Counted from the stretch's first letter, positions 1 to 6,697 are shown. The stretch: DNA of 8,928 nt from CAXBID01 sp049791475 (GCA_049791475.1 JBAQZZ010000280.1:1-8928); one strand, 5' to 3'. Notes: generated by a model from the sequence alone, not told the origin. Numbers and translations: made by a program.

Positions 1-1034
<1,034 letters not shown>

Positions 1035-1065
1035 TTTTCAATTGAATATTTATTATTTTTATTGA
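1035..1065. repeat. Degenerate repeat flank, moaC side of four-helix-bundle gene
   Basis: AT-rich stretch between the ancestral stop of the four-helix-bundle gene and the moaC start. It contains ATTGAATATT (1041-1050), and ATTGATTATT (1061-1070) runs into the ancestral stop codon. The second decamer is the exact reverse complement of AATAATCAAT at 1443-1452 on the other side of the gene. The first matches 1429-1438 (AATAGTCAAT) with one mismatch. The gene is therefore bracketed by inverted copies of a decayed tandem repeat. Confidence 0.55.
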
Positions 1066-1116
1066 TTATTTCCTGCTTGCTGTTTTTCTTGAAGCCATAA
1101 AGATTGCGGTTAATTA
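1066..1116 (-). pseudogene. Lost C-terminal part of the four-helix-bundle gene, behind an in-frame TAA
   Basis: Read on the minus strand in the same frame as the upstream coding part, this stretch gives a stop followed by LTAIFMASRKTASRK and a second TAA at 1066-1068. Relatives of this family usually run on with a segment like NELT.IF.ASRKT (recalled from the family, not searched), so the stop most simply replaced a Glu codon (GAA to TAA). No frameshift is needed. Confidence 0.7.
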
Positions 1117-1413
1117 GCTAGATTCATTCAAAAGATTTTCTATTTTATTTTTCTCGATCAGGTTTTCATCCAAAGCAAATTCTAACCAAAAATTTGACTC
1201 ATCAACTTCTTCAATAACTATACTAATTTTTGCAATAAAGCTTGGTTTTGATTGAGCAATACAGGTGGCTCGATAATTCGCAGCAACAGAAGTTGAGCAC
1301 CTAATGAGCTGACCTTTTATATGATTTGAAAGATAAGTATTAGGTAATTCTTGAGTTATTTTAACACAGTTATGGGCAAATACTTTGGTTCTTTTTTTTA
1401 ATAGTTCTTTCAT
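1114..1413 (-). CDS. Four-helix-bundle (S23/IVS-type) protein, C-terminally truncated by a premature stop
   Basis: Encodes 99 residues of the four-helix-bundle family related to proteins encoded in 23S rRNA intervening sequences. Recognisable signatures are LPNTYLSNHIKGQLIRCSTSVAANYRA, given here as LPNTYLSNHIKGQ (24-36) plus CSTSVAANYRA (39-49), then KISIVIEEVDESNFWLEF (62-79). Its biochemical role is not established. The TAA at 1114-1116 is premature: the same frame continues as LTAIFMASRKTASRK to a TAA at 1066-1068, which gives 115 codons, the usual family length. The lost segment is the end of the last helix, so the product may be folded or may be inactive. It sits between moaE and moaC and has no known part in cofactor synthesis. 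Inverted degenerate repeats on both sides suggest it arrived as a small inserted unit. The family call is firm; function is unknown. Confidence 0.8.
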   Translation of the reverse strand: MKELLKKRTKVFAHNCVKITQELPNTYLSNHIKGQLIRCSTSVAANYRATCIAQSKPSFIAKISIVIEEVDESNFWLEFALDENLIEKNKIENLLNESS

Positions 1414-1452
1414 GGTAGTTTAATAATAAATAGTCAATAAAAAATAATCAAT
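1414..1452. repeat. Degenerate heptamer repeat flank, moaE side of four-helix-bundle gene
   Basis: Read on the minus strand from the end of moaE, the spacer divides into heptamers ATTGATT, ATTTTTT, ATTGACT, ATTTATT, followed by the start of the four-helix-bundle gene. The moaE stop codon (1448-1450) lies inside the first unit. Inverted copies of two of these units occur at 1041-1050 and 1061-1070. The units resemble the rotated heptamer ATTCACT of the array at the left edge. Confidence 0.5.
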
Positions 1453-1891
1453 TATTGACTTTCCATTGATGTGATTCATCCTCAAAAATTTCTTTACCAA
1501 ATACAGGAACATCCGCTTTAATAGCTTCAACAATATATTCTAAAGCTTCAAAAACGACTTTTCGCCTTGGTGATGATACAAATACAAATAGGCATATTTC
1601 TCCAACTTTTACCATTCCTAAACTATGGTAGATGTGCATGCATGTTAAATCAAATTTCTCAAAAGCGGATTCTCGAATCTCGTGAAACTTTTGATTTGCC
1701 ATGTCTTCATAAGCGGTATATTCTATGGCAGAAACTGTTTTATCATCAATATCATCCGCTCTTACTTGACCCAAGAAAATATTATGGGCACCAATACTTG
1801 TTTTAGTTTGATGTTTATAAATGGAGTTCCCAATAAAATCTGAGGTTATTGCGCCTTCTTGAAATACGTTTTTTGATTTTTTATTTTGCAT
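1448..1891 (-). CDS. moaE: Molybdopterin synthase catalytic subunit MoaE
   Basis: Large subunit of molybdopterin synthase, 147 residues, the normal length. With thiocarboxylated MoaD it transfers two sulfurs to cyclic pyranopterin monophosphate, giving molybdopterin in the cytoplasm. Motifs are GAHNIFLGQVR (34-44), YHSLGMVKVGE (88-98), SSPRRKVVFEALEYIVEAIK (106-125) and PVFGKEIFEDESHQWKVN (129-146). Lys125 and Lys133 sit where the catalytic lysines of E. coli MoaE (119 and 126) are expected, and Arg44 corresponds to the conserved Arg of the G-x-V-R loop. The start overlaps the end of the preceding moeB gene by 11 bases, which points to translational coupling. Its stop lies within the repeat flank of the inserted four-helix-bundle gene. 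Confidence 0.96.
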   Translation of the reverse strand: MQNKKSKNVFQEGAITSDFIGNSIYKHQTKTSIGAHNIFLGQVRADDIDDKTVSAIEYTAYEDMANQKFHEIRESAFEKFDLTCMHIYHSLGMVKVGEICLFVFVSSPRRKVVFEALEYIVEAIKADVPVFGKEIFEDESHQWKVNN

Positions 1892-2978
1892 TTGATACTG
1901 TTTTGTTGTGTGTTTTTATATAGTTTTTTATTTCTGAAGCACCTTGAGGTATACTAAAACAGTTATTAATATTTAATCCTTGCAATACTTTTACAGCGTG
2001 TTTACTGCGCATTCCTGATTTACAAAAAAGGGCTTTCTTTTTTGATAAATCAATTTTATGTAAACTAGTTTCTAATTCACTTAAAGGAATATAGGTAACG
2101 TTTAAATTGTCTACTTTGGGTTGTTCGTGAGACTCTCTTATATCAATAAATTGGATGTTTTTTTCTGAAACTATTTCGGATATTGAAACTTCTATTACTT
2201 CGATTTCACAGCCTATATTGATTTGCTTTTTCTCAAAACTATGTTCCTTATCTAAAACTAATTGAATAACAGTTTCATTTCGTTTTATTTTTAAAGTTGA
2301 TATTTGTGATGTCAATGCATTATAGCAAAGTAATTTTCCTGAAAGTACGTTTCCAATTCCTAAAATAATTTTCAAAACTTCATTGGCTAGCATACTTCCA
2401 ATAATTCCAGGTAGCACACCTAAAACGCCAATTTCTGAGCAATTTGGTACTGCATCTTTTTGAGGTGGATTTGGGAATAAACATCTATAACTTGGTCCGT
2501 TTTTATAATTGAAAACAGAAACCTGACCTTCAAACTTATAAATGGCTCCAAAAACTAAAGGCTTGTTTGTGATAATACAGGCATCGTTAACCAAATACCG
2601 GGTTTCAAAATTATCAGAACCATCAACAATAATATCGTATTGCAGAAATAGTTCAATTGCGTTTCGATAGTTCAATTGCTCAGGATATGCAATTATTGAG
2701 ATGTCATCATTTAAATCCTTTAATCGTGCTTTAGCAGCAACAGCTTTGTTTTTGCCTAACGACGATTTACCAAATAAAACTTGACGTTGCAAATTAGATA
2801 ACTCAACCACATCAAAATCGATGATGCCTATTGTTCCAACACCAGCAGCAGTAAGATATTGCAGCACAGGGCAACCTAAACCACCAGCACCAATAACTAA
2901 TATTTTGGTATTAGAAATCTTATCTTGACCTACTTGTCCGATTTCTGATAATATGATATGTCTGTTGTATCTACTCAT
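1881..2978 (-). CDS. moeB: MoeB/ThiF-type adenylyltransferase with C-terminal rhodanese domain
   Basis: E1-like enzyme of 365 residues that adenylates the C-terminal glycine of MoaD before sulfur loading, in the arrangement of eukaryotic MOCS3/Uba4. Residues 1-240 are the ThiF/MoeB domain with GAGGLG (30-35, nucleotide loop), NLQRQVLFG (62-70), DGSDNFETRY (119-128) and the cysteine of VPNCSEIGVLG (177-187). Residues about 255-360 are a rhodanese domain with the active-site loop CKSGMRS (319-325), which could supply the persulfide. The usual zinc-binding Cys pairs of MoeB are missing: the first pair reads SYRC (163-166), and no CxxC follows around 230-245. The start directly abuts a perfect hairpin at 2979-2998. 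Given the gene order its partner is MoaD. A dual role in thiamine synthesis (ThiF) is possible because the families overlap. Confidence 0.92.
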   Translation of the reverse strand: MSRYNRHIILSEIGQVGQDKISNTKILVIGAGGLGCPVLQYLTAAGVGTIGIIDFDVVELSNLQRQVLFGKSSLGKNKAVAAKARLKDLNDDISIIAYPEQLNYRNAIELFLQYDIIVDGSDNFETRYLVNDACIITNKPLVFGAIYKFEGQVSVFNYKNGPSYRCLFPNPPQKDAVPNCSEIGVLGVLPGIIGSMLANEVLKIILGIGNVLSGKLLCYNALTSQISTLKIKRNETVIQLVLDKEHSFEKKQINIGCEIEVIEVSISEIVSEKNIQFIDIRESHEQPKVDNLNVTYIPLSELETSLHKIDLSKKKALFCKSGMRSKHAVKVLQGLNINNCFSIPQGASEIKNYIKTHNKTVSNAK

Positions 2979-2998
2979 ATTCCTGCGAAGGCAGGAAT
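2979..2998. repeat. Perfect palindromic repeat (ATTCCTGC-GAAG-GCAGGAAT)
   Basis: An 8-bp perfect inverted repeat with a 4-base loop lies immediately before the moeB start codon. In the operon mRNA it forms a GC-containing hairpin ending one base before the AUG. Palindromes built on ATTCCTGC are, from memory, a frequent dispersed repeat in flavobacterial genomes, so this is probably a mobile-type repeat. It is followed by no T-run and is not a terminator. Confidence 0.75.
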
Positions 2999-3027
2999 CT
3001 CTTCCTACCGTTTATGATTTTTGTTTC

Positions 3028-3060
3028 AGACCTGTTAGGTTTTCAAAACCTGACAGGTCT
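3028..3060. repeat. 33-bp near-perfect palindrome between moaD and moeB
   Basis: The left arm AGACCTGTTAGGTTTT (3028-3043) and right arm AAAACCTGACAGGTCT (3045-3060) are inverse complements at 15 of 16 positions around a single C. This would form a long hairpin in the polycistronic RNA. The GACCTG...CAGGTC palindrome type is, from memory, a common dispersed repeat in Bacteroidota. No U-run follows on either strand. It separates moaD from moeB in an otherwise tight operon, so it may affect RNA processing or stability. Confidence 0.8.
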
Positions 3061-3072
3061 ATTTACGTTAAT

Positions 3073-3306
3073 TTATCCTCCAGCAAAAGGAGGTAACAAA
3101 GCAATGTCGCCACCTGTTAATTCTGTTTTACCAGAAACTAATTCTTGATTTTGTGCCACTTGAAAATCTTTATTTTTTAACGCGCTATATTTCGTATTAA
3201 GCGTTTCTAATAATTCAGAAATTAAACTTCCAGAAAACTCTAAAGATTCCTCTTCAGTATTAGTTACTTCAGCTATTTGTCCAAAATATTTAATGGTTAT
3301 ATGCAT
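3073..3306 (-). CDS. moaD: Molybdopterin synthase sulfur-carrier subunit MoaD
   Basis: Small ubiquitin-like protein of 77 residues, the normal size. It ends in the diagnostic Gly-Gly (LLPPFAGG, 70-77) whose terminal carboxylate becomes a thiocarboxylate. MoeB adenylates this tail, and MoaE uses the sulfur to make molybdopterin. The N-terminal strand ITIKYFGQIAEVT (3-15) and GDIALLPPFAGG (66-77) fit the beta-grasp family. The start lies inside the end of mobA (17-base overlap), implying coupled translation. A gap with two palindromes separates it from moeB. Confidence 0.95.
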   Translation of the reverse strand: MHITIKYFGQIAEVTNTEEESLEFSGSLISELLETLNTKYSALKNKDFQVAQNQELVSGKTELTGGDIALLPPFAGG

Positions 3307-3874
3307 TTTTAAGGGCTTTTAATTCGTTTTGAGTATTCACATTCATTGTGGAAAACTCATGTTCTTTTTCTAGTATTATATTTTTTGATTTACAACTTTT
3401 AATAACAATCCGTAAGCGCCTTTCCTCATTTTTTAAAAAGGTATCAAAAGTGCTTGCGAGTTCTTTTTTATAAAGGGCTATTAAAGGCATGCTTTTACCT
3501 TGGCTTTCAACTTGAATAATTTGAGATTCATTATCAATATTATCAATCAGTTGTTGAAGAATTTCAGAAGATATAAGAGGAATATCGCAACTTAAAATCA
3601 AATTATATTCGTTTGATGAAGCTTCCAATCCAGAGTAAATCCCTGCTACAGGACCCGCATTTTTTGTAATGTCGTTTATGCGTTTTAATCCAAATATATC
3701 ATAATCTTGATTATCAGAAACAATCATGATTTCAGAAACCAAAGGTTTTAAAGCATCAATACTATATTGCACGAAAGGTTTACCATTTAATAATAAGAAA
3801 CCTTTGTCGGTTGCCATACGAGAGCTTTTTCCACCAGCTAAAATAATACCCGTTATGTTCTTTTTTTGTATCAT
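3290..3874 (-). CDS. mobA: Molybdenum cofactor guanylyltransferase MobA
   Basis: Nucleotidyltransferase of 194 residues that attaches GMP to molybdopterin, making the guanine dinucleotide cofactor used by DMSO-reductase-family enzymes. Motifs are LAGGKSSRMATDKG (12-25, GTP and metal binding), GPVAGIYSGLE (74-84), SCDIPL (95-100, the metal-binding Asp) and NVNTQNEL (178-185, matching the family's N-N-T-P-E-E-L). Its start codon directly abuts the stop of the upstream permease gene. A MocA-type cytidylyltransferase is the main alternative, but size and operon context favour MobA. Its presence implies the organism uses a bis-MGD enzyme. Confidence 0.92.
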   Translation of the reverse strand: MIQKKNITGIILAGGKSSRMATDKGFLLLNGKPFVQYSIDALKPLVSEIMIVSDNQDYDIFGLKRINDITKNAGPVAGIYSGLEASSNEYNLILSCDIPLISSEILQQLIDNIDNESQIIQVESQGKSMPLIALYKKELASTFDTFLKNEERRLRIVIKSCKSKNIILEKEHEFSTMNVNTQNELKALKNAYNH

Positions 3875-4615
3875 TTATGTGAATATGAGTTTAACCGAAG
3901 CTATCATTAATACAAAGGCTAAAATATAACGTAAACGTTGATTGTTGATTTTTTTGCTGCCATAGTACCCGCCTAAAATGCCTCCAATAAGTGCAATAGC
4001 AACTAATAGAAATGATTCTTTTTCTATGGTTATGCCAATGCTAAATTGACCGACTAATGCCGAAGCTGAATTTACCCAAATGAATAGGGCAGAAACAGCC
4101 GCAGCTTCTTTCATTTTTCCCCAATGAAATAATAAAATGAGTGGCGTTAATATAATGCCACCGCCAATTCCTATTAGTCCAGAGAAGAATCCGATAATCG
4201 CACCAATAATAAGTCCTTGCCAAAGTTTTATAGCTTTAATTTTATCACTCTCTTTTCCAAAAACATTCAACATTTTAAGGATAGCAAATAGTAATAAAAG
4301 GGCTAATATCTTTTTGTAGATTGATGCATCGATGTCAAATCTACCACCAAATAAAGAGAATGGGATTGAAGTTATCGCAAATGCTAAAAATAATTTTTTA
4401 TTAAAGTACCCTTCTTTATAATAATAATAGAACGAAATACCAGCCACAAAAATATTAAGCAATAGCGCAGTGGGTTTCATGCTTTCTGGTGCAAACGAAA
4501 ATAAAGCCATAAGTGCCAAATAGCCACTTGCGCCACCATGGCCTACACTAGAGTATAGAAACGAGACTATCGGTAGGATTAGTAAAAAGAGATATATGTT
4601 TTCGTTTTGTAGCAT
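3875..4615 (-). CDS. TauE/SafE-family membrane permease (sulfite exporter-like)
   Basis: Integral inner-membrane protein of 246 residues with about seven to eight hydrophobic segments. The family's duplicated glycine-rich motif is visible twice: SSVGHGGASGYLALM (22-36) and SGLIGIGGGIILTPLIL (145-161), at the first membrane segment of each half. TauE/SafE proteins are linked to export of sulfite or organosulfur anions, but most members have no proven substrate. The gene abuts mobA with no spacer, so it is co-transcribed with cofactor genes. An anion related to molybdoenzyme metabolism (sulfite, molybdate or another oxyanion) is an inference from context only. The start follows a repeat-rich gap. 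Confidence 0.88.
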   Translation of the reverse strand: MLQNENIYLFLLILPIVSFLYSSVGHGGASGYLALMALFSFAPESMKPTALLLNIFVAGISFYYYYKEGYFNKKLFLAFAITSIPFSLFGGRFDIDASIYKKILALLLLFAILKMLNVFGKESDKIKAIKLWQGLIIGAIIGFFSGLIGIGGGIILTPLILLFHWGKMKEAAAVSALFIWVNSASALVGQFSIGITIEKESFLLVAIALIGGILGGYYGSKKINNQRLRYILAFVLMIASVKLIFT

Positions 4616-4626
4616 TTAGTTAATTG

Positions 4627-4679
4627 TGCCTAAAGTGAACTAAAGTATTTAAAGTTATAAGTGTTCTCAAGTATTTAAA
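4627..4679. repeat. Degenerate TAAAGT-type repeats, TauE side of second four-helix-bundle gene
   Basis: Spacer built of imperfect units of about 9 bases containing TAAAGT (TGCCTAAAGT 4627-4636, AAGTATTTAAA 4643-4653 and again 4669-4679, ATAAGTGT 4657-4664). Each of these has an exact reverse complement in the spacer on the other side of the four-helix-bundle gene: 5036-5045, 5047-5057 and 5068-5075. The last unit runs into the ancestral stop of that gene. Confidence 0.7.
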
Positions 4680-5028
4680 GTTTGTTAGATATTGAAGTGA
4701 AAAGGGCTAAAAGCTCTTTGGCTTCTTTCATTACTAGATTTAATTTACCATTTTCAATCCAATTCAAATCATTTATTATTTCTAACCAATATTCAGTTTC
4801 ACTAGCTTCACTTTCAGATATTTAAATTTTATTCTTGAAATTTCTTTTACTTCGAGAGCGATTTGCTTCTCGATAATTGGCTCCAATACTTGTGCCTGAT
4901 TTTGTAATTTGATTTTTAATGACTTTAACTTCTATGGAGTTAGGTAAAGCACTTGATAATTTGATTATGGATATTCCAAATTGTCTTGTTCTATATTCTA
5001 ACTTTTTTGCAAATTCCTTATGATCCAT
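4675..5028 (-). pseudogene. Four-helix-bundle (S23/IVS-type) gene broken by one in-frame stop
   Basis: The first 68 codons read MDHKEFAKKLEYRTRQFG... with the family signature SGTSIGANYREA (44-55). A TAA at 4822-4824 then interrupts the frame. The same frame continues without further stops as ISESEASETEYWLEI, followed by INDLNWIENGKLNLVMKEA and ELLALFTSISNKL, to a TAA at 4675-4677. The total is 117 codons, which matches normal family length. A single AAA-to-TAA change accounts for the break, since relatives read KIK at that place (recalled, not searched). The 68-residue remnant lacks the last two helices and is unlikely to fold. The gene lies between the ModE-like gene and the permease gene, inside inverted repeats, and looks like a recently inactivated insertion. 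Confidence 0.85.
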
Positions 5029-5035
5029 TTCTTAA

Positions 5036-5075
5036 ACTTTAGGCATTTTAAATACTTTTAACTTTAGACACTTAT
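5036..5075. repeat. Degenerate TAAAGT-type repeats, ModE side of second four-helix-bundle gene
   Basis: Contains ACTTTAGGCA (5036-5045), TTTAAATACTT (5047-5057) and ACACTTAT (5068-5075), each the exact reverse complement of a unit on the far side of the four-helix-bundle gene. The stop codon of the ModE-like gene (5072-5074) lies inside the outermost unit, so the insertion boundary coincides with the end of that gene. Confidence 0.7.
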
Positions 5076-5410
5076 AGTAATTCAATTTTTTTTAACTGCT
5101 TGTCTAAAAACTTCCAACAATTCCTATTAATTTCATCAAAAGCTTTAACTAAGGATTTTCCATATTCAGTGAGTTCTGCACCACCGCCACCTTTGCCACC
5201 AATAGTATTTATGGTCACAGGTTTTTTAGCAGATTTATTTACTGAATCCAACAATTGCCATGCTTTTTTATAAGATATATTTAAAGATTTTGCAGCTTTT
5301 GAAAGTGACCCCTTTTCCTGAATGGCTTTCAATAAATGAACTCTGCCTTCACCAAGAAGTACATGGTCTTCAGATTCAATCCAAATGCGACTTTTTATTT
5401 TATATCCCAT
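5072..5410 (-). CDS. ModE-like winged-helix regulator, DNA-binding domain only
   Basis: 112-residue protein matching the N-terminal DNA-binding domain of the molybdate-responsive regulator ModE. Visible are the helix-turn-helix around 33-58 (KGSLSKAAKSLNISYKKAWQ, 33-52) and the characteristic glycine-rich wing GGKGGGGAELTEYG (71-84), nearly the same as in E. coli ModE. The C-terminal Mop/TOBE domains that bind molybdate in full-length ModE (about 260 residues) are absent, so the signal must come from another protein, or the binding is constitutive. It starts 11 bases after the moeA stop and is the second gene of the operon. A ModE-like dyad lies in the operon promoter, so autoregulation is likely (inference). 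Its stop lies in a repeat unit flanking the next gene. Confidence 0.88.
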   Translation of the reverse strand: MGYKIKSRIWIESEDHVLLGEGRVHLLKAIQEKGSLSKAAKSLNISYKKAWQLLDSVNKSAKKPVTINTIGGKGGGGAELTEYGKSLVKAFDEINRNCWKFLDKQLKKIELL

Positions 5411-5421
5411 AATAAATCTTT

Positions 5422-6600
5422 TTAAACTGGTAATTGAATCACTTCTAAAGTATCTCCTTTTTTAATTTTTGAAATAGCTTCTGAAGCATAAACCAACGCA
5501 TTAGAAAGCGCAAAAGTTTGTAACATTGAGGAGTTTTGACCTTCTAAAATTTCAACGTTACCTTCATTATAAATCGCTTTTAAAAATTGCGGTCGGTCTC
5601 CTTTCTTTTCAAAATTCGAAATGGATTTTGCTTTAATTCTAGGCAATTCCAAAACATCGCGATTCATTAGTTTTTGCAACGCGATATATACATAAACATA
5701 AAAACAAGATAACGCAGCTGCAGGATTTCCAGGCAACGCAAAAATTTGAGTATTATTTTTTTTTCCGTAGAATAAAGGTTTCCCAGGTTTCTGTTTTACT
5801 TTATAAAATAGTTCTTCAACTTGTAATTCATTTAAAGCTTTGCCAACAAAATCATAATCGCCAACTGAAATTCCACCGGTAATTAGCACTAAATCATTAC
5901 TATCAATAACAGATTTAAGTTTAGAAACCGTTTTCTCATAAATATCTTCAACTTTATGTAGTGTAACATCATAATATTTCAAATTATAAAGTGCAGTTAA
6001 AAGCATTTTTGAATTGCTCTCGTAAATTTTTCCGTAGCTTAAATCTTGTCCAGCTTCAATCAATTCATTGCCTGTAGTTACAATGGCTATGTTAGGTTTT
6101 CTAAACACAGAAACTTTAGTAATTCCTAAAGAAATTAAATAACCAATAGCAGCAGGAGATAATTTTGTGCCTTTTTTTAAAGCAATAGCTCCAATTTTTA
6201 CTTGTTCACCCAGAGGGCGAATATTTAGCTCTAAAGCTACTTGATATTCAATAGTTATTGTATTTCCATTTGACACTACCTTTTCTTGCATCATAACTGC
6301 ATTTGCAGTATTTGGAACTGGAGCACCAGTAAAAATTCTAACGGCTTCACCCTTTTTTAAACTAGGTTGATGTGCATCACCAGCTTTTACTTCGCCAACT
6401 AATGTATAATCTAAACCGTCGTGTAAATTCAAAGCATAACCATCCATTGCTGATTGTCTAAATGGTGGCATATTAATAGGCGAGTAGATGTCTTCGAATA
6501 GTATATAGCCACCCGCTTTTTCTGCTTTTTTAGTAGTTTCTTTTAAAAGTGGTTTACCATTATGTTTAACAATTGAAATAGCATCAGAAATAGAAATCAT
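5422..6600 (-). CDS. moeA: Molybdopterin molybdenumtransferase MoeA
   Basis: Enzyme of 392 residues, a typical length, that inserts molybdate into adenylated molybdopterin with release of AMP, acting after the MogA domain encoded at the other end of the operon. Motifs in order are NMPPFRQSAMDGYA (43-56), FTGAPVP (90-96), TTGNEL (175-180), TGGISVGDYD (241-250), KPGKPLFYG (271-279) and ALPGNPAAALSCF (288-300). The C-terminal beta domain (about 320-392) is present. It is the first gene of the operon. The start is the first Met, close behind a Bacteroidota -7 element and a ModE-like dyad. Some MoeA paralogues handle tungsten; nothing here decides between the metals. Confidence 0.96.
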   Translation of the reverse strand: MISISDAISIVKHNGKPLLKETTKKAEKAGGYILFEDIYSPINMPPFRQSAMDGYALNLHDGLDYTLVGEVKAGDAHQPSLKKGEAVRIFTGAPVPNTANAVMMQEKVVSNGNTITIEYQVALELNIRPLGEQVKIGAIALKKGTKLSPAAIGYLISLGITKVSVFRKPNIAIVTTGNELIEAGQDLSYGKIYESNSKMLLTALYNLKYYDVTLHKVEDIYEKTVSKLKSVIDSNDLVLITGGISVGDYDFVGKALNELQVEELFYKVKQKPGKPLFYGKKNNTQIFALPGNPAAALSCFYVYVYIALQKLMNRDVLELPRIKAKSISNFEKKGDRPQFLKAIYNEGNVEILEGQNSSMLQTFALSNALVYASEAISKIKKGDTLEVIQLPV

Positions 6601-6609
6601 AAAACTTAT

Positions 6610-6633
6610 CGTTATGTCCTAACAAATATAACG
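6610..6633. promoter_or_regulatory. Candidate ModE operator (CGTTAT-N12-ATAACG) in the moeA promoter
   Basis: Perfect 6-bp inverted arms CGTTAT (6610-6615) and ATAACG (6628-6633) are separated by 12 bases. The E. coli ModE site of the modABC operon, as recalled, has the same arms CGTTAT and ATAACG with a 13-base spacer, and the moeA-sense strand shares CGTTATATT with it. The dyad covers the predicted -7 element and the likely transcription start of moeA. A bound regulator would therefore block transcription. The operon itself encodes a ModE-type DNA-binding protein with the conserved wing. Binding is inferred, not shown. Confidence 0.65.
6623..6630 (-). promoter_or_regulatory. Bacteroidota -7 promoter element for the moeA operon
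   Basis: On the minus strand the sequence is TATATTTG, an exact match to the Bacteroidota -7 consensus TAnnTTTG. It lies 22 bases ahead of the moeA start, giving a short leader of roughly 15 bases. A clear -33 TTG at the usual spacing of about 19 bases is not seen, which fits a promoter that is weak or regulated. Confidence 0.5.
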
Positions 6634-6644
6634 AAATAAAAAAT

Positions 6645-6660
6645 GAATTTCTATAAATTC
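6645..6660. promoter_or_regulatory. Small perfect dyad in the moeA-comM divergent gap
   Basis: GAATTT and AAATTC form a 6-bp perfect inverted repeat around CTAT, about 40 bases ahead of the comM start. It could be part of an operator or a chance AT-rich palindrome. No strong TAnnTTTG element for comM is seen; the nearest is TACATTTA at 6673-6680. Confidence 0.25.
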
Positions 6661-6697
6661 AAATACATTTCTTACATTTAAGCGTTAAACAAAAAAT

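Noticed and set aside
1567..1806. Plus-strand reading frame opposite moaE
   Set aside because: Shadow of the conserved moaE gene.
3028..3060. Intrinsic terminator between moaD and moeB
   Set aside because: No T-run follows the hairpin on either strand, and the downstream operon genes need to be transcribed.
3726..3929. Plus-strand reading frame across the mobA/TauE junction
   Set aside because: Antisense to the conserved N-terminus of MobA; no recognisable features.
4041..4319. Two small frames (minus 4041-4223, plus 4137-4319) within the TauE gene
   Set aside because: Both overlap the conserved glycine-rich permease motif in other frames; shadows.
6673..6680. TACATTTA as the comM promoter -7 element
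   Set aside because: Differs from TAnnTTTG at the last base and has no TTG element at proper spacing; too weak to annotate.
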